Assembly (NCBI GenBank): GCA_003550325.1
Contig: QKWP01000240.1
Location: forward strand, 282,384 to 346,383
Origin: Gigaspora rosea
Lineage: Eukaryota > Glomeromycota > Glomeromycetes > Diversisporales > Gigasporaceae
Direction: 5' to 3'
DNA: 64,000 nucleotides
The notes beneath the pieces were generated by a model, which was not told the origin of the DNA, searched no databases, and worked only from the letters and a program-made list of their open reading frames with translations. This document shows, in pieces, positions 24,101-38,273 of the stretch; position 1 is the first letter of the stretch, and each line of letters starts with the position of its first letter. A program made the position numbers and the translations under genes.

Positions 24101-24858
24101 GTTGGTGGTAGAATTAATTTTACAAATTAATACGGTTACGGCATTGCCGTATTTTTTGCCGTAATTGCTGTGAGCCGTAATGCCGTAATGCCGTAAATCC
24201 GTAATGCAGAAATACTATCTGCTATAATACCGTTTGTTAGAATGCTGCACTGCATTATGATTTCCTTTATAAATATACTATTAAATAGTTTTTCTGTCGA
24301 CTTCATTGATTTAGTATATGTAATGACTATGAAAAAAGGGGTTTGTAGGTCTAGACTTTATTTTGACTTAAACGTCGTGATTTATTTTTTTGGCCAATTA
24401 GACCAGTCTATAAGTCATTGTTTGAGAACGTCTTTAGCGAGCTAATTGATCGGAAATGACATCATTTGTTAACAGCATTTATGGCTTAGATAAGATGATA
24501 CATGCTTACATACATACTTACGTGTTTTAAAATTTATTATAACTATTGTATTCTGCTGCAGAGTACAACTTTTATGCTTACCGATCAATTAATGTAAATG
24601 AAACGTTTGCATGGCAAATAACAAAATATTCATCAGTCTCCGGTTTGGAGTGACTGAGTGTCACGTAGTTACTTAATTATAACATTATAACATTACAATA
24701 TTGTGTTATTGCGGCATTACGGCATTACGACGTTACGACGTTACGGCATTACGCCATTACGGCATATAATTTTTACGGCAATTAGATGCTATGCCGTAAT
24801 CAATTCTATCACTGGTAAAATGCCGTAATTGCCGTAATTCAGTAATTCTAACACCAAC
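24101..24858. mobile_element. GCCGTAAT-rich MITE, 758 bp
   Basis: Termini GTTGGTGGTAGAATTA (left) and the reverse complement GTTGGTGTTAGAATTA (right) are flanked by TATA on both sides (24097-24100 and 24859-24862). Both subterminal regions carry runs of GCCGTAAT / ATTACGGC in opposite orientation. The interior frame at 24242-24445 has no motif. Confidence 0.75.
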
Positions 24859-24957
24859 TATATATACACGTATAATGTACATACAATATTGTATCAAGTT
24901 TATTTTTGCAATTTGATTTGTTCTTATAGAAATTTGGACAGACTGATGCTTAACATA

Positions 24958-26850
24958 CACATATCCACCGATTTGATTTTTTTTTTGTTTTGACGCGCCC
25001 CAAAATAATAGTTACACAATATGCAGGGTGAGTCAGTTAGTTGACGCACTGTTTATACCAATAAAATTTCGAACATGTGATACAGTTAAACCTACTGTAC
25101 TATAAATATGCCGAATACAGTATTTTAGATCTTTTTTTTTTATGATATAACGTTTCAGTTTTTCTCTTTTCGGGTTTATTTCTGAAGATCAAGAAAGCAC
25201 TTCGACCTGGAAACGACCATCATAGTCTTGAAGATCATGAAAGCGCTTCAGCCTGGAATGGCTCAAAGATCAAGAAAGAGCTTCAACTTGGTTCGTTCTT
25301 TTAATAAATGTGTTGAACCTGCCTTTGGAATTAACTTTGGCATAGGTGTGTAAGTTTTATTTTGTATATATAGGTTCGGGTTTTAACATGTTCACTAAAG
25401 CTTTTTATTATTTTTAGGTTTGTTTTTGAATTAGATTCTTATATTCAGGCTAGATCTTGGATAGGGGCCGTTTTTTTTTTTGATCTGTTGTTATATATAA
25501 ATACGATTAACTAATGCTTTTGCTTCAATTTTTTATATTCTAGCATCCACTTTGGACATGAGGAAAGGTGGAAGTGTTATAGTTCTTGGTAGATGCCTAG
25601 GATCGGGGATTGCAACGAATACCTTTTGGAGTTAGCCATAATTGATGCTGGTTACGAACAGATATTGCCTGTAATCATGATAATTGGAGGATAGAGTTAG
25701 ATTAGAGGTTGGTTGGGCTAGAGGTTGTAGATGCTCACGATCAAATTTTATATAAAATCTAATACCAGATGTATTAAAAGATTTTTTTTTATTAAAAATA
25801 AATAAATCGATAAATAAATAAATATAGTAAATAAAATAAAAAAATCTTGTGTAGAGGTTTAGGATTGTACCTGTACAATATCTATTAATGGGTCGTAGCT
25901 AGGGCAGAGACACAAAATTTATGCGATAAGAATTTGTAAGTTATGCAAGTGATATATAAAATATGCGATTTGCTTGTGATTAAATAAATAAATAAATAAA
26001 ATCCAATTTTTATTATAAGAAAAAAACTATTTTTTTTAAATACTTGTGCTCAACTAATAAAATACTAAACTGTTTACGATTTATTTATAACTTTTTAAAT
26101 ACGCTCAACTATAAAATATCATAATTATATAATTAAACCCGATTTTTAAAGTAATATATCAGATATTGAAATAAAAAAGAATTATTATTAACAAAATCTA
26201 CACGTAAGTTTGCTCCTCTATAGAAATCATTAAATTCAAGCACTTCTAACTACCATGCTAAGCCCGGAATCAAACTACTATACTACGTCCAGTTCTAACT
26301 ACTGCACTATATCCAGATGTGTTCTGTTTTAACTAATATACTAGTTCTGTTCTAATAAAATGCTGTAGCATGTTCGTGACTACCGTGTTATGTTCATTCA
26401 AACTATCGTCCTAAAAAAATTATATACAGTATATATAGTTAAACACCATGATATCGTTTGTTATTACTTTATACAAGCAAGACACTTCAAATAGACGTGA
26501 ATACTAATTAAAACGTGACAAACCTGACCAAATCTAAATTTTGCAATGATTTCGAGTTAAAGTAATCATAGTTAACATTTTAAACTTTTAAAAAGTATTA
26601 TAATAAAAATGCATAAATTCTATATACTAAGCTAGCCTTAAAGATTAGATTTTGGCTATATAGTACATACCTATAGTTTGAAGGATTGGTTGAACCCACG
26701 AACGATTGGTTGGACGTAAAAAGTATATAATAAAATGATGTGCGTCAGTTAATTTGACCTGTGTTGTTTTGATCAGATTGTATCAAAATTGGGGTGCGTT
26801 TTTTAAAATTATATTAAAATTATAACCCTAAAAATCAAATTGGTGGATAT
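24958..26850. mobile_element. Inverted-repeat element, about 1.9 kb
   Basis: The left end CATATCCACCGATTTGATTT and the reverse complement of the right end CATATCCACCAATTTGATTT match. Both continue into ACGC-CCCCAA and then GTTAGTTGACGCAC / ATTAACTGACGCAC, giving arms of about 100 bp. The interior holds a three-copy repeat and AT-rich DNA but no convincing gene, so it is probably non-autonomous. No target duplication found. Confidence 0.65.
25183..25291 (+). repeat. Three copies of a GAAGATCAAGAAAGC repeat
   Basis: Copies start at 25183, 25230 and 25265. Each runs GAAGATCA-GAAAG-GCTTC-A-CTGG with spacers of different length. It lies inside the 24958-26850 element. Confidence 0.7.
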
Positions 26851-27127
26851 GAGTCACCTGTTTCATGACCTCCTGTTATCAATCATTATCTATGTAGATA
26901 ATATAAGACGATCACAACTCATTCACTCACCCTATAACGAAGTCTTCGAGTTGAGAAAAAAAAATTCATTATAGCCTATGTTGAGAAGATCTTCACTATT
27001 GATCTTACCATTATTTAACTTGTGAGTATATTTTAGAATTCCACAATCTTTTATAACTTTGTTCTAATTACTGTGTTAATTAGTGCAGATTCATTTATAA
27101 ATACATTTACAGCAGAAGCTTCTATAT

Positions 27128-27381
27128 GGGGTGAGTCAATAGAAATCAAGTAAATTTTTTATAATAAAGATTTTTTATAACTTTAACAAGAATAACTTAA
27201 CAGAAACTCAACCAAATTTAATAAAAATTTTTTTCAAGTAATTTTTACAAACTTATATAATCAATTTAAAAAAATTTTTATCAAATTTGGTTAAGTTTTT
27301 GTTAAGTTATATTTATTTAAAATTTTTTAAAAAAATATTAAAAAATATTTGCTTGATTTCTATTGGCTCAACCCCACATAA
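27128..27381. mobile_element. MITE, TGGGGTGAGTC family, copy 1
   Basis: The left end TGGGGTGAGTCAATAGAAAT and the reverse complement of the right end TGGGGTTGAGCCAATAGAAA match. The arms continue into ATCAAG-AAAT and the interior is a long AT foldback. A second copy lies at 31729-31977. Confidence 0.75.
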
Positions 27382-27389
27382 CGAACCTC

Positions 27390-29087
27390 TTTATAATGAA
27401 CACTGGACATAACAAGCTATAAAATTTTAATTTGCGTTGGTTTGGGAAATGTATATTTGTATATTCTATGGTTCAATGCCGATTGTACAATTTATATTCA
27501 ATTTTATAGTTCATTTTAAATCTGTTTGCGATTATATTCAGTAATAAAGTTTATCTTTTAGACAAATGATAGTTGTTTGTTTCTTAATAAAACAATAAAA
27601 ACAATTAAGAAAGCTTACCTTCTCAAAAAAAACTTAATATTTAAAAAAAAAATAATAATAAAAGGGATCAAGAAAAAATTTTGAAAATAATTCAAATTTT
27701 TATAATATTTTATAATCGGACCTATAGTATTAAAAAAAATCTTTTATAAGATCATTTTTTATTAGAAACAAATCATCTATAAATTTAAACCATTATCTGT
27801 TATGTGGATCTATATAGATTGGAATATTCTTTATGTTGAAATAGAATCTCACCACATTTGGAATTCACCTAAATGGATTCTAAAATATACTTAAGTTAGT
27901 ATTAAATTACACAAAATAAAGCAAACATCGGTACTATTTTTATCATGCAATTCCAAAGCTCTTTTCTAAGGTTTATCAGTAAATTATATATTATTATAAT
28001 AATGTATTTAAAAATAACAAGTAAAAGATAAATAATTTCATAAGGTAATCTTTAAATATAAATGAGGCCAGTTTTTAGCACCAGATGACAGACCAGAAGT
28101 TTGAACAACTCTCCATTTATAGTGCTTAATGTGTCCAAGAAATCGTTTATGTTTGAAGATTTATCATTAATACAGTAGTTATTATTTTCCTCTTTATTAT
28201 CGGGAAGTTAAGATTTTGGCGATATTTTTCTAAAGTATATCGGTATCAATATATAAATTATATATCTGTAAAGTAAAACTTAAATATTTGCACTACATGT
28301 TACAAATAACGATAACGACAATACAGTCTAAGTATCACGTGTTATCATATTTCAGAGAAACTTGAACAAGTCTTAGTTAACTACTAAACCATCCTAAGTA
28401 CAACATTACCTTACTCAATTAATCCAACAAATGTCACAGAGGAATTTTTAATATAAATTTTTATTACTCAGCTGATCAATAATATTGTAGAGTTGAAATA
28501 TAATCGTTAGGATCAGTTGTAGTTCAGCCAGAATTAAAATCAGTATGCTATTGGTATTAATTGGAAATTGTATAAGGAGAAAGCGAACTATACCATTCAC
28601 GTGCTGCACATAGCAGGGCTATAGTAAATCTTCGATCTCTGACTCATATCGATATAAAAAAAGCGTAATTTATCTATTAAATTCTTTATTGTTTAAATAA
28701 TTTCTGAAAACTAATTTTTATTTTCATACGGAAATTTTTCTTAATTATTTATATAACATTTAACATTACTTTTATTGTCATAAAAAAAAAATTAGCTGAC
28801 TCTTTCTATAATGAATTGATGATTCAGAAAGTAAAAGAAACTATTCATTATCGAAAATTACCATGTTTTATTAAAATCTCATGATGTTTCTTGTACAAAG
28901 AACTATAAATTATATAATTTAAAAATAAAGTTCTTTATATTCGGAGTTTGTTATAAAAAAGTTTATTGAATAAATTATTAATTTTTTAAATAGGTTCCAA
29001 AAAAAAATTTCATTAAATAAAATATAAGTCTGTAAGTATTTTTTAAATAAAAATTTTGTTAAATGAAACATTAATAAATATTTATGT
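27390..29087. other. Intergenic, no supported gene
   Basis: AT-rich, with poly(A) runs at about 27620-27660. Frames are short and no motif is visible on either strand. Confidence 0.4.
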
Positions 29088-29196
29088 CAGGGTGAAACCC
29101 GCGCAGCTAGCTAGTAAAACCCGCTTTGATCATAGGGTTTGGGTGAAATCAGCGTTAGCATAATGTGTTTTATATGTTAACGCGGATTTCACCCTG
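29088..29196. mobile_element. Short hAT-like MITE, 109 bp
   Basis: Ends CAGGGTGAAACCCGCG and the reverse complement CAGGGTGAAATCCGCG form a 16-bp inverted pair with one mismatch. CAGGG ends are typical of hAT elements. The flanks do not show a clean 8-bp duplication. Confidence 0.6.
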
Positions 29197-29492
29197 TCGT
29201 AATATTTTTACAGTAAAGTTAATAAAAATTTTATTTGTATTCTAGTCTGAATGTTGTATAACGGGCGGATTTATTTCTGATCAACAAAAATGTGATTATT
29301 GTAAAAATTAACGTTGGTTGATTTATTAAATACAATAGTAAATATTTAGGGCTTTGTAAAAATAGAACTAAACCTTTTTTTCTAAATATATGACAGTTGG
29401 AAATTTCATATTTATATTCGACAAGACTTTAGTTTCAGGGATCCCGCAACAGTTTTTTGGGATCCTGAAAGCATAAAAACTTATTAGTGAAG

Positions 29493-29800
29493 ATGCCAAA
29501 GCAATCACAACATATAAATACGGGACTCTGTGCAGTATGTGGCAAGGACACCTTAGAGAAAAGTTTCGTAAGCTAACACCAAAACTCTTACTTAAAGCTA
29601 AACAAAACCATGCTGCTCAGAATTTAAAAGCTGAACTTGGTTTGTACGATCAATTTTGTTATAAACATTATACTGAGTTGGTTGTATTTGATAGAAATTT
29701 AAGCACTAATAAAAACAAGAATATAGACAACATAAAAACAAGTGGCTATGTGCAAAGATCTTTAAACAAGTACAAGAATAGTTTTGGTATTGTGGTATGA
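29493..29800 (+). pseudogene. Short CxxC protein fragment, frameshifted (locus A)
   Basis: The first frame starts at ATG 29493 and reads a CAVCGKD-type CxxC motif, then stops. A one-base shift restores a frame (to 29800) with FRKLTPKLLLKAKQNHAAQN and HYTELVVFDRNLS. The joined order matches the N-terminus of the Sel1 pseudogene at 46362 (CVICG, FCKLTPDLLSKA, YYNELIAFDRGLS). About 230 bp of upstream DNA is also similar, including GGGCGGATTT and TGTGATTATTGT. It is therefore a duplicated gene start. The CxxC pair suggests metal binding; the function is unknown. Confidence 0.65.
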
Positions 29801-30312
29801 ATTTCCGTGTTTATATTCATTCAGTAAGACCTTACAAAATTGATCTTCATATTAATATTCACTAATCAAAACTAAAATATTTGTTTACTAGATATATAGT
29901 CAACAAAAAAATACTAAATGTTTTAGATAATCTTCAATTATTTTAATTAATAGTATTTTATATCTTGTGTGTTATAATTTTATAGTAGTTGCGAAGTTAG
30001 TGTAGATGTGATTTAGATCAAATACGTATGAGTGATATTGTTTATAATTAAATAAAGCTTCGCTAATAATAAATATTTTGATAATAAATCGTTTGAAATT
30101 GTTATTGATATTAGAGTCATGTTATTAATTTGATTGGTTAATGGTCATGTTTTGATCATAATATGTGATAAAATCGAATTCATGACAATATTGAATGGAA
30201 ACAAATCCACCCATATGTGATTGGTTATGATTAGGTGATCTGCTTATAGGTTAATAGGTTTTCATAGATTTCACGATCACAATATAATTCATGAACTATG
30301 GTATCTCTGGAC
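29801..30312. other. Intergenic, no supported gene
   Basis: AT-rich; the last 8 bases are the left target duplication of the MITE at 30313. Confidence 0.4.
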
Positions 30313-31018
30313 TATAGATGTTGGTGAAATTAAATCAAAGTGGTGAAATGATTTCACCATTTCACCAATCACCAATCGGCAATGGTGTAATTGGTGTAAC
30401 TGGTAAATTGGTGTAATTGGTGAATTGGTGAATTGGTGAATTGGTAAAATGGTGACAGTGAATTGGTGAATTGGTAAAATGATGAGCAGAATGGTGAAAT
30501 GGTAAATTTCTAGAGTCTGGAATTATTTCAGTCTGGGATTCGGACTGTATTTGCTCTTCAAAAGTTAGGTTTTTGTTCAAATTTTTACATTTTATGTTTT
30601 TACAAGTACATTTAGAGATCAAACCTTTAACTGTTTAGTTCAAATTTAGATGCAAAAATGCACAATATAAAAATAAATTTTGTAAAGTAACAGAAGCAAG
30701 TAACTTTACCTTAATTTTATTCTAACCCACCAAATTCATTGATCTTGTTGAAATAAATGAAAGAAAATGTGCTTTTTTTAAAAGACAATAATTCATCAAT
30801 TCACCGTTTCAAAATTCACTAATTCACCATTTCACCAATTCACCATTTTCACCAATTCACCATTTCACCAATTCACCAATTCACCAATTTCACCAATTTC
30901 ACCACTTCCACCACTTCACCAATTTCACCAATTTCACCAATTTCACCAAAATTTTATTTTGGTGAAACTATTTCACCATTTCACCTGGTGAAATGGTTTA
31001 ATTTCACCAGCATCTATA
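30313..31018. mobile_element. hAT-type MITE with GGTGAATT minisatellite, 706 bp
   Basis: Exact 8-bp target duplication CTCTGGAC at 30305-30312 and 31019-31026. Ends TATAGATGTTGGTGAAATTA and the reverse complement TATAGATGCTGGTGAAATTA. Subterminal arms are arrays of GGTGAATT / AATTCACC-type units in opposite orientation. An 8-bp duplication is the hAT signature. The open frame on the minus strand here is only the repeat read through. Confidence 0.9.
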
Positions 31019-31026
31019 CTCTGGAC

Positions 31027-31728
31027 CCAAGTGATTGGATTTTGATAATTTTTGCTCTTTAGATTCATCTCATCTCAAGCTAATCATTTTGACAAATAAT
31101 CGAAATGGATCCAAAGTTATTCACTATCAACTAACTAATCACAATACCCCTTCTCTCTAAAATTCAATTTTTATATCCTTTTTGTATACTAATCAAATAT
31201 TTTAAAAATATATATAGTATGAAAATTCTTTTATTCTTCATTAAGCATAGTTCAAATGGTGATTGTTATATAAAAATTTGTATGATTATTAAAAAGTTTT
31301 ATTAGTAGAAATTTTAACTTGGTCACAATACCCATTTATCTTATAAAAGAAAATTATAAACTTTATAATGTTTTTAGAAAAGCATTCAAATCCCATATTT
31401 GTTAATAGTGTTTCTCCAGAAAGGTGTTCGATTTGTCAGGTAACTTTAATTATCTAATGCGCTTTAATTATATAATCTGTCGAAATCCATTTGAATCTTA
31501 AGAAGGTCTGGTCCGTTGAGTCCTTTTATATTCTAACTTTTTTTTTTTTTTTTTGTTTTTTATCAAAAGAAAAAAAAATAAAATAAAATAAATAAAAAAT
31601 GAGGATAATTAACATATTTCAAGATAGGTATGTGCTTGCGAATGTAAAATTAAGAAACTAAATAAGGATATCTGATGATTACATTTCACGAAATAAAAAC
31701 TTTATTTGTTTATGTAAAATAAAATATA
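31027..31728. other. Intergenic with one exon-like stretch
   Basis: At about 31369-31440 a short frame ends in PERCSICQ directly before a GTAACT donor-like site, resembling a first exon with a CxxC. No downstream exon was found, so it is not called. A T15-T20 run lies at about 31540. Confidence 0.3.
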
Positions 31729-31977
31729 TTCCGTGAGTCAATAGAAACCAAGCAAACTTTTTATAACTAAATTTTTTTTTTAAAACTTTGAACAAAGATA
31801 ACTTAACAAAAACTTGATAAAATTTTTTAAAATTAATTCTATAAACTTATAGAATTAATTTAAAGAAGAATTAATTTAAAGAAAAATTAACAAGTTTTTG
31901 TTGTTATTTTGATTTAAAGTTTTAAAAACATTTATTAAAAATATTTGCTTGATTTTAATTTCTATTGACTCACCCCA
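31729..31977. mobile_element. MITE, TGGGGTGAGTC family, copy 2
   Basis: The left end has GTGAGTCAATAGAAACCAAG; the right end reversed reads TGGGGTGAGTCAATAGAAAT. The interior is an AT-rich foldback like copy 1 at 27128-27381. The left tip is mutated. Confidence 0.7.
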
Positions 31978-32472
31978 TATTTACAACTTGATTAAATACA
32001 CCCTACTTCGTAAAGCGGATCAATTGAACTGACAACTTTGTCAATAAATTTCCGTTAAAGTGTTACTGCACATAGTACAATAATTTTAAGTTGTCCAAAA
32101 GGATCATTCTTCAATAGCAGGGAAAATCCATATCAACGGGTCTACTATAACGAGGGTAGAGTATATCATTATTTTTATAATTCCTAATATTTTTATACCT
32201 TAAACCATAAATGCTTATCCTTATTCGCAATAATAAACTATCAAATAAATCACTATTTTGCCAATATGATTATTAATGCAACATTTGTAACAGCAAACTT
32301 TTTTAAGTGCAGCAACTAGATATTGATTTAAAGAAACTTGAACGAATACAACAGAATACAGTAAACATATTTTAAGTTTTTTTTTAACATTATTCATCTA
32401 TCCATTATTTATAAAATAATAAAGACTTTATTGTAAATCACAGATATATCTTTTTATACAATTCATTTTAAA

Positions 32473-34451
<1,979 letters not shown>

Positions 34452-36090
34452 GATTAAAGAAATTTTTTTTTTGAATTAGTAATTTGTGAACTTAAAAAAT
34501 TTTTATAGAATACTGCAAAATTGAAAATCATTTAACGTTAAATCGATTCATTATATATTCGGAATTGGAAATGATTAGATCAAATCAGATCTGTGGGAAA
34601 GTTATTGTGAAAATAGGGGGCAGGTTATACAACCCATACAGGGAGTACATCGGAATCATATTCGGCTGAATCGGAATTGATCAATTTTCTCCCAAGATCA
34701 TAAAAAAATTTTACTAATAAATCATATCCATTCATTTAAGTAAAAAATGCCCAGCTGATAGAACATGCTAAAAAACTAGAGCCAAACGCCGACCTAGATC
34801 CGACGCATCCGATCCGGAAATTTGGGGACAACCCTGTAAAAATCATATCCCCATGATTATTGTTAAATGATCTTCGATAAACTTAATTAGATGTGCAGTC
34901 TTTATAACTAAACGTCTTGATTCCAAATTTCGAATAGATCAATATAAAGCTCAAATAAGCAAAGTTAAAGAGCGAAATTTATAAAAAATTAACCAATTGC
35001 TTTAAAATTCTTCCAAGCGATCCAGATAGCAAGTGCAATTAAAATAGTTTAGTAAAAAAAATTTATTTACCATATATAACGTAAAAAAAACTTCTGTAAC
35101 TTTGTAATGGTGGTAACGAAGAATCAATTTATGTCAAGATTTTAATTCAAAAAAAGAAGACGCAACCTGTGCATCTAAAAATATGAGACCAATTTTTATA
35201 TACAAAAGTACTACTGCATAATTTATTGATCGATTAAAATGCCCGATTATTAGAAAAATAGTATAACTATATAATATTGTATTTAAAGTAATCAATCAAA
35301 TGCAAAATATCTTATACTCAAATCTTTTGTATTCATGCAATAAATAAATTTGCATTATTATATCTTATTCAATATCAAAGCAATCTTCAGAGCCTGATGT
35401 TATGACTTCAGATAAATGTTCTCTTCAGGTACAACTTAATTACAATAGCTTGTAAGTTTTATATCAAAAAGTTTATTATAGAAATGTAATCTTAACACAA
35501 TCTAACACAATCTTAATATGCATAATCAAGTATAAAAAGGACAATTGAGTGTGTTAAAATCCGATGAAAGTTGCGATTTTATGGGCAATACAGACATGCC
35601 CAAGAATGAAAAAAAATCGTTTGTATGAAATTATTAGCAAGTATAAGAACATTGTTAAACTACATATTAAAAAAAAAAAATCAATGTTTCATGTTTACTT
35701 ATAAATAAATACTTATTTACTATTACTCTCAAAATCATTTCATTCGTATTAATTTGAGTCTAAAGAAGATCTATTTATCAATAAATTAAAACAGCAAATA
35801 CTATTTACTAATCATATTCATAAATACGTATTCTTAAACACTTATTTACCATTTTGAGTACTGTTCAAATAATTATTCTATTTAATTGATGAGTATATAT
35901 AAAAATCTCAAAAGAATTTATTGCGCTTTGCAAATTTTGTATCCCCTATGATTATTGATTTTGATTGCGATTGTGTTTATAAAGCCTCGCCAATTTATCA
36001 TAAATCTGAGTTTGTGTTAGCTAGGAGTTAGAAATGACTGTCGGCAATCACAATCACTATAAAAAAAATAAAATAAAATAAAATTTATCA
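34452..36090. other. Intergenic upstream of galactokinase
   Basis: Should hold the galactokinase promoter next to 34451. Nothing else is supported. Frames are short, and no clear regulatory motif was recognised. Confidence 0.4.
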
Positions 36091-36186
36091 TGTGCCGCCA
36101 AGGGAAAATAGGACATCGGTTTATCATTGATTATTTATTTAAATAATCAATGATAAACCAGTGTCTCATTTTCCCTTGGCGTCACT
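36091..36186. mobile_element. Near-perfect foldback, about 42-bp arms
   Basis: CGCCAAGGGAAAATAGGACA on the left faces a mirrored CATTTTCCCTTGGCG right end around TTATTTAAATAA. Probably a small MITE; no target duplication could be fixed. Confidence 0.75.
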
Positions 36187-38273
36187 CATATATAAGTTAA
36201 TACTGTATTTGATAGTGATTTTAACTGCAAATGTACACGTTGTCATAAACACAATATGTTTAAAGTATGGTGTCTGATGTGTGATCTAACATAACTGTTC
36301 AAGGATAAGAAAGCGTAAATGAGAATATTGATGATTACATCAAATTTTCAATTTAAAACTGTTGATTATAAAAATCAACTGATTCAATATATTATCGGAT
36401 GTTAAAAGTGTTGGAAAAGGGGGATTTGACTCTTTGTATTTCAGTAACTTGATTGGATGGCACACAAAAAGCTGATTGTTATTTCGGTAAATATGTAGAA
36501 GCTCGTGAACAATCTAGAATAGTTACACTCAAAAAATTGGCAAGTTTTAAGGAGAAAATTTTGATTTGTTGAAGTAAATTTATTACTTTTACAATTCACC
36601 AAATAATTTATTAATGTTAAACTTGAAGTCTCACGAAATATAAATTAATCCTAGTAACAGGTAAATCGCGATACATTTGAATAACTCAAAATACAAAAAA
36701 ACAAATGAGATTTTAATATTTCAGCATGCAAATTCATAAATATTTAAGGAAAAAATTTTAATAAACTTACATGAAAGACTGAATTACAGATATTTAATAT
36801 AAATTAAAATAATCTTTACAGATTTTAAAATAAGTTCATGCAGATTTTTATAGTGATGATATTTTGCAAGAAAATACTCTAATAAAATGTAAATCTTATA
36901 TTTCAGACCTAAGATTGTATAGAAAGAAAGGTATGAATATTTCAGAAGACGATATTTATGGAGTCATGCCCAGTTTCTCATGAAATTCTACCAGATTTAC
37001 GCAAGCAGCAGACATTTATTGATTTAATATTATTATGACAAATTCTCAACTGGACAAAGGATATAAATTTATTAATAATTGATTAAAGTGGAAATTACAT
37101 CTAGATATTGCTTTCCGAATTTCTGGATGCTATAATAGAAAATGTATATATTAAAATTTCCTAGAATAACTTAATACTTGGAATATTTACAAAAAATTAT
37201 TGATTAGTTTAAAAAATTAGGTTCATATGATGAAAATTGTAGAGGAATCAATTTTTCTAAGAAAAAATGATAGTGATAAAATAATTGTTAGGAAGTATAA
37301 TGGTTCTCCGGAATAAAATGTATCAGGGAAATGATCATGTCGGGAAAGTGATTGTACAGTACAGTAGATAATGATTGCAGTAGGAAAGTGATTGTAAAGA
37401 GATGATTGTATTAGGAAAGTAATTATTGTAAAAAAGATGTGTTATATATTGTAAAATATATTTAAACCATTGTTGGAAATTTAGGCGAGTTTTGACCACT
37501 ATAATAAGTCTAGGTCACAAATAAATTAGTCTGAGTTTTTATTCTTACACGTAATTTATGTAATTCTGTCAATTATTTGTACAAGTTCAGCTTGCTTTAC
37601 ACAAACAGCTGTTTTAAATTACTTAATAATAAAGATATAAGCAAGACCTCACATTAAAAAGAAAAAAAAAGTGTTGATTTGACCAGATCAATTCAAATTT
37701 GACCGGTCTGATCCAGGGCTTCAGAAACTCCAAGAAAACGTAATTTTCTCCTAAGACAGAATATCAGTAGTAAAAGTTCAATACAGTACTCATTTAGACT
37801 TTAAAGTGTCTTCATAAAAAATTTTTATATAGACCTATTGTTTAAGTTTTCCACTTATATACCGTTGATATACATAGGGTGTTAAATGGATGATTTGCAT
37901 GGAGAATACTTTTAATAGTTTTTGTCAAGTTTTTCAAAATGTTGTAACGAAAATTTTTTAGCATGTCAAAACTGTAATAATTGATATACAGTAGTTGTCA
38001 TTACTATTAATATTATAAATTACCGTTTCTTATAGACAGTTAGTTGATTACTATTATAAAGAATAAAATGTCATAAATAAAGTAAATTTAATATTAATAA
38101 TTTAACTCTTTATTTCAATTAAAGTTTATGAATGACAATTTTAGCATCAAAAAGAAAAAATAAATAATGATGTCTAAGTAAATAAAAGTAAATTTAAATT
38201 ATCTATATTAAACTCTAACATTTTAAAAATTTTAATTAATAATCTTTAAAAAGTTATTGATTAATATTATATC
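36187..38273. other. Intergenic downstream of TPP2
   Basis: At 37331-37430 three degenerate copies of GGAAAGTGATTGTA occur. Otherwise AT-rich with no exon chain. The last part is the presumed TPP2 3' UTR. Confidence 0.45.

Noticed and set aside
30362..30622. His/Thr-rich minus frame at 30362-30622
   Set aside because: It is the GGTGAATT array of a MITE.
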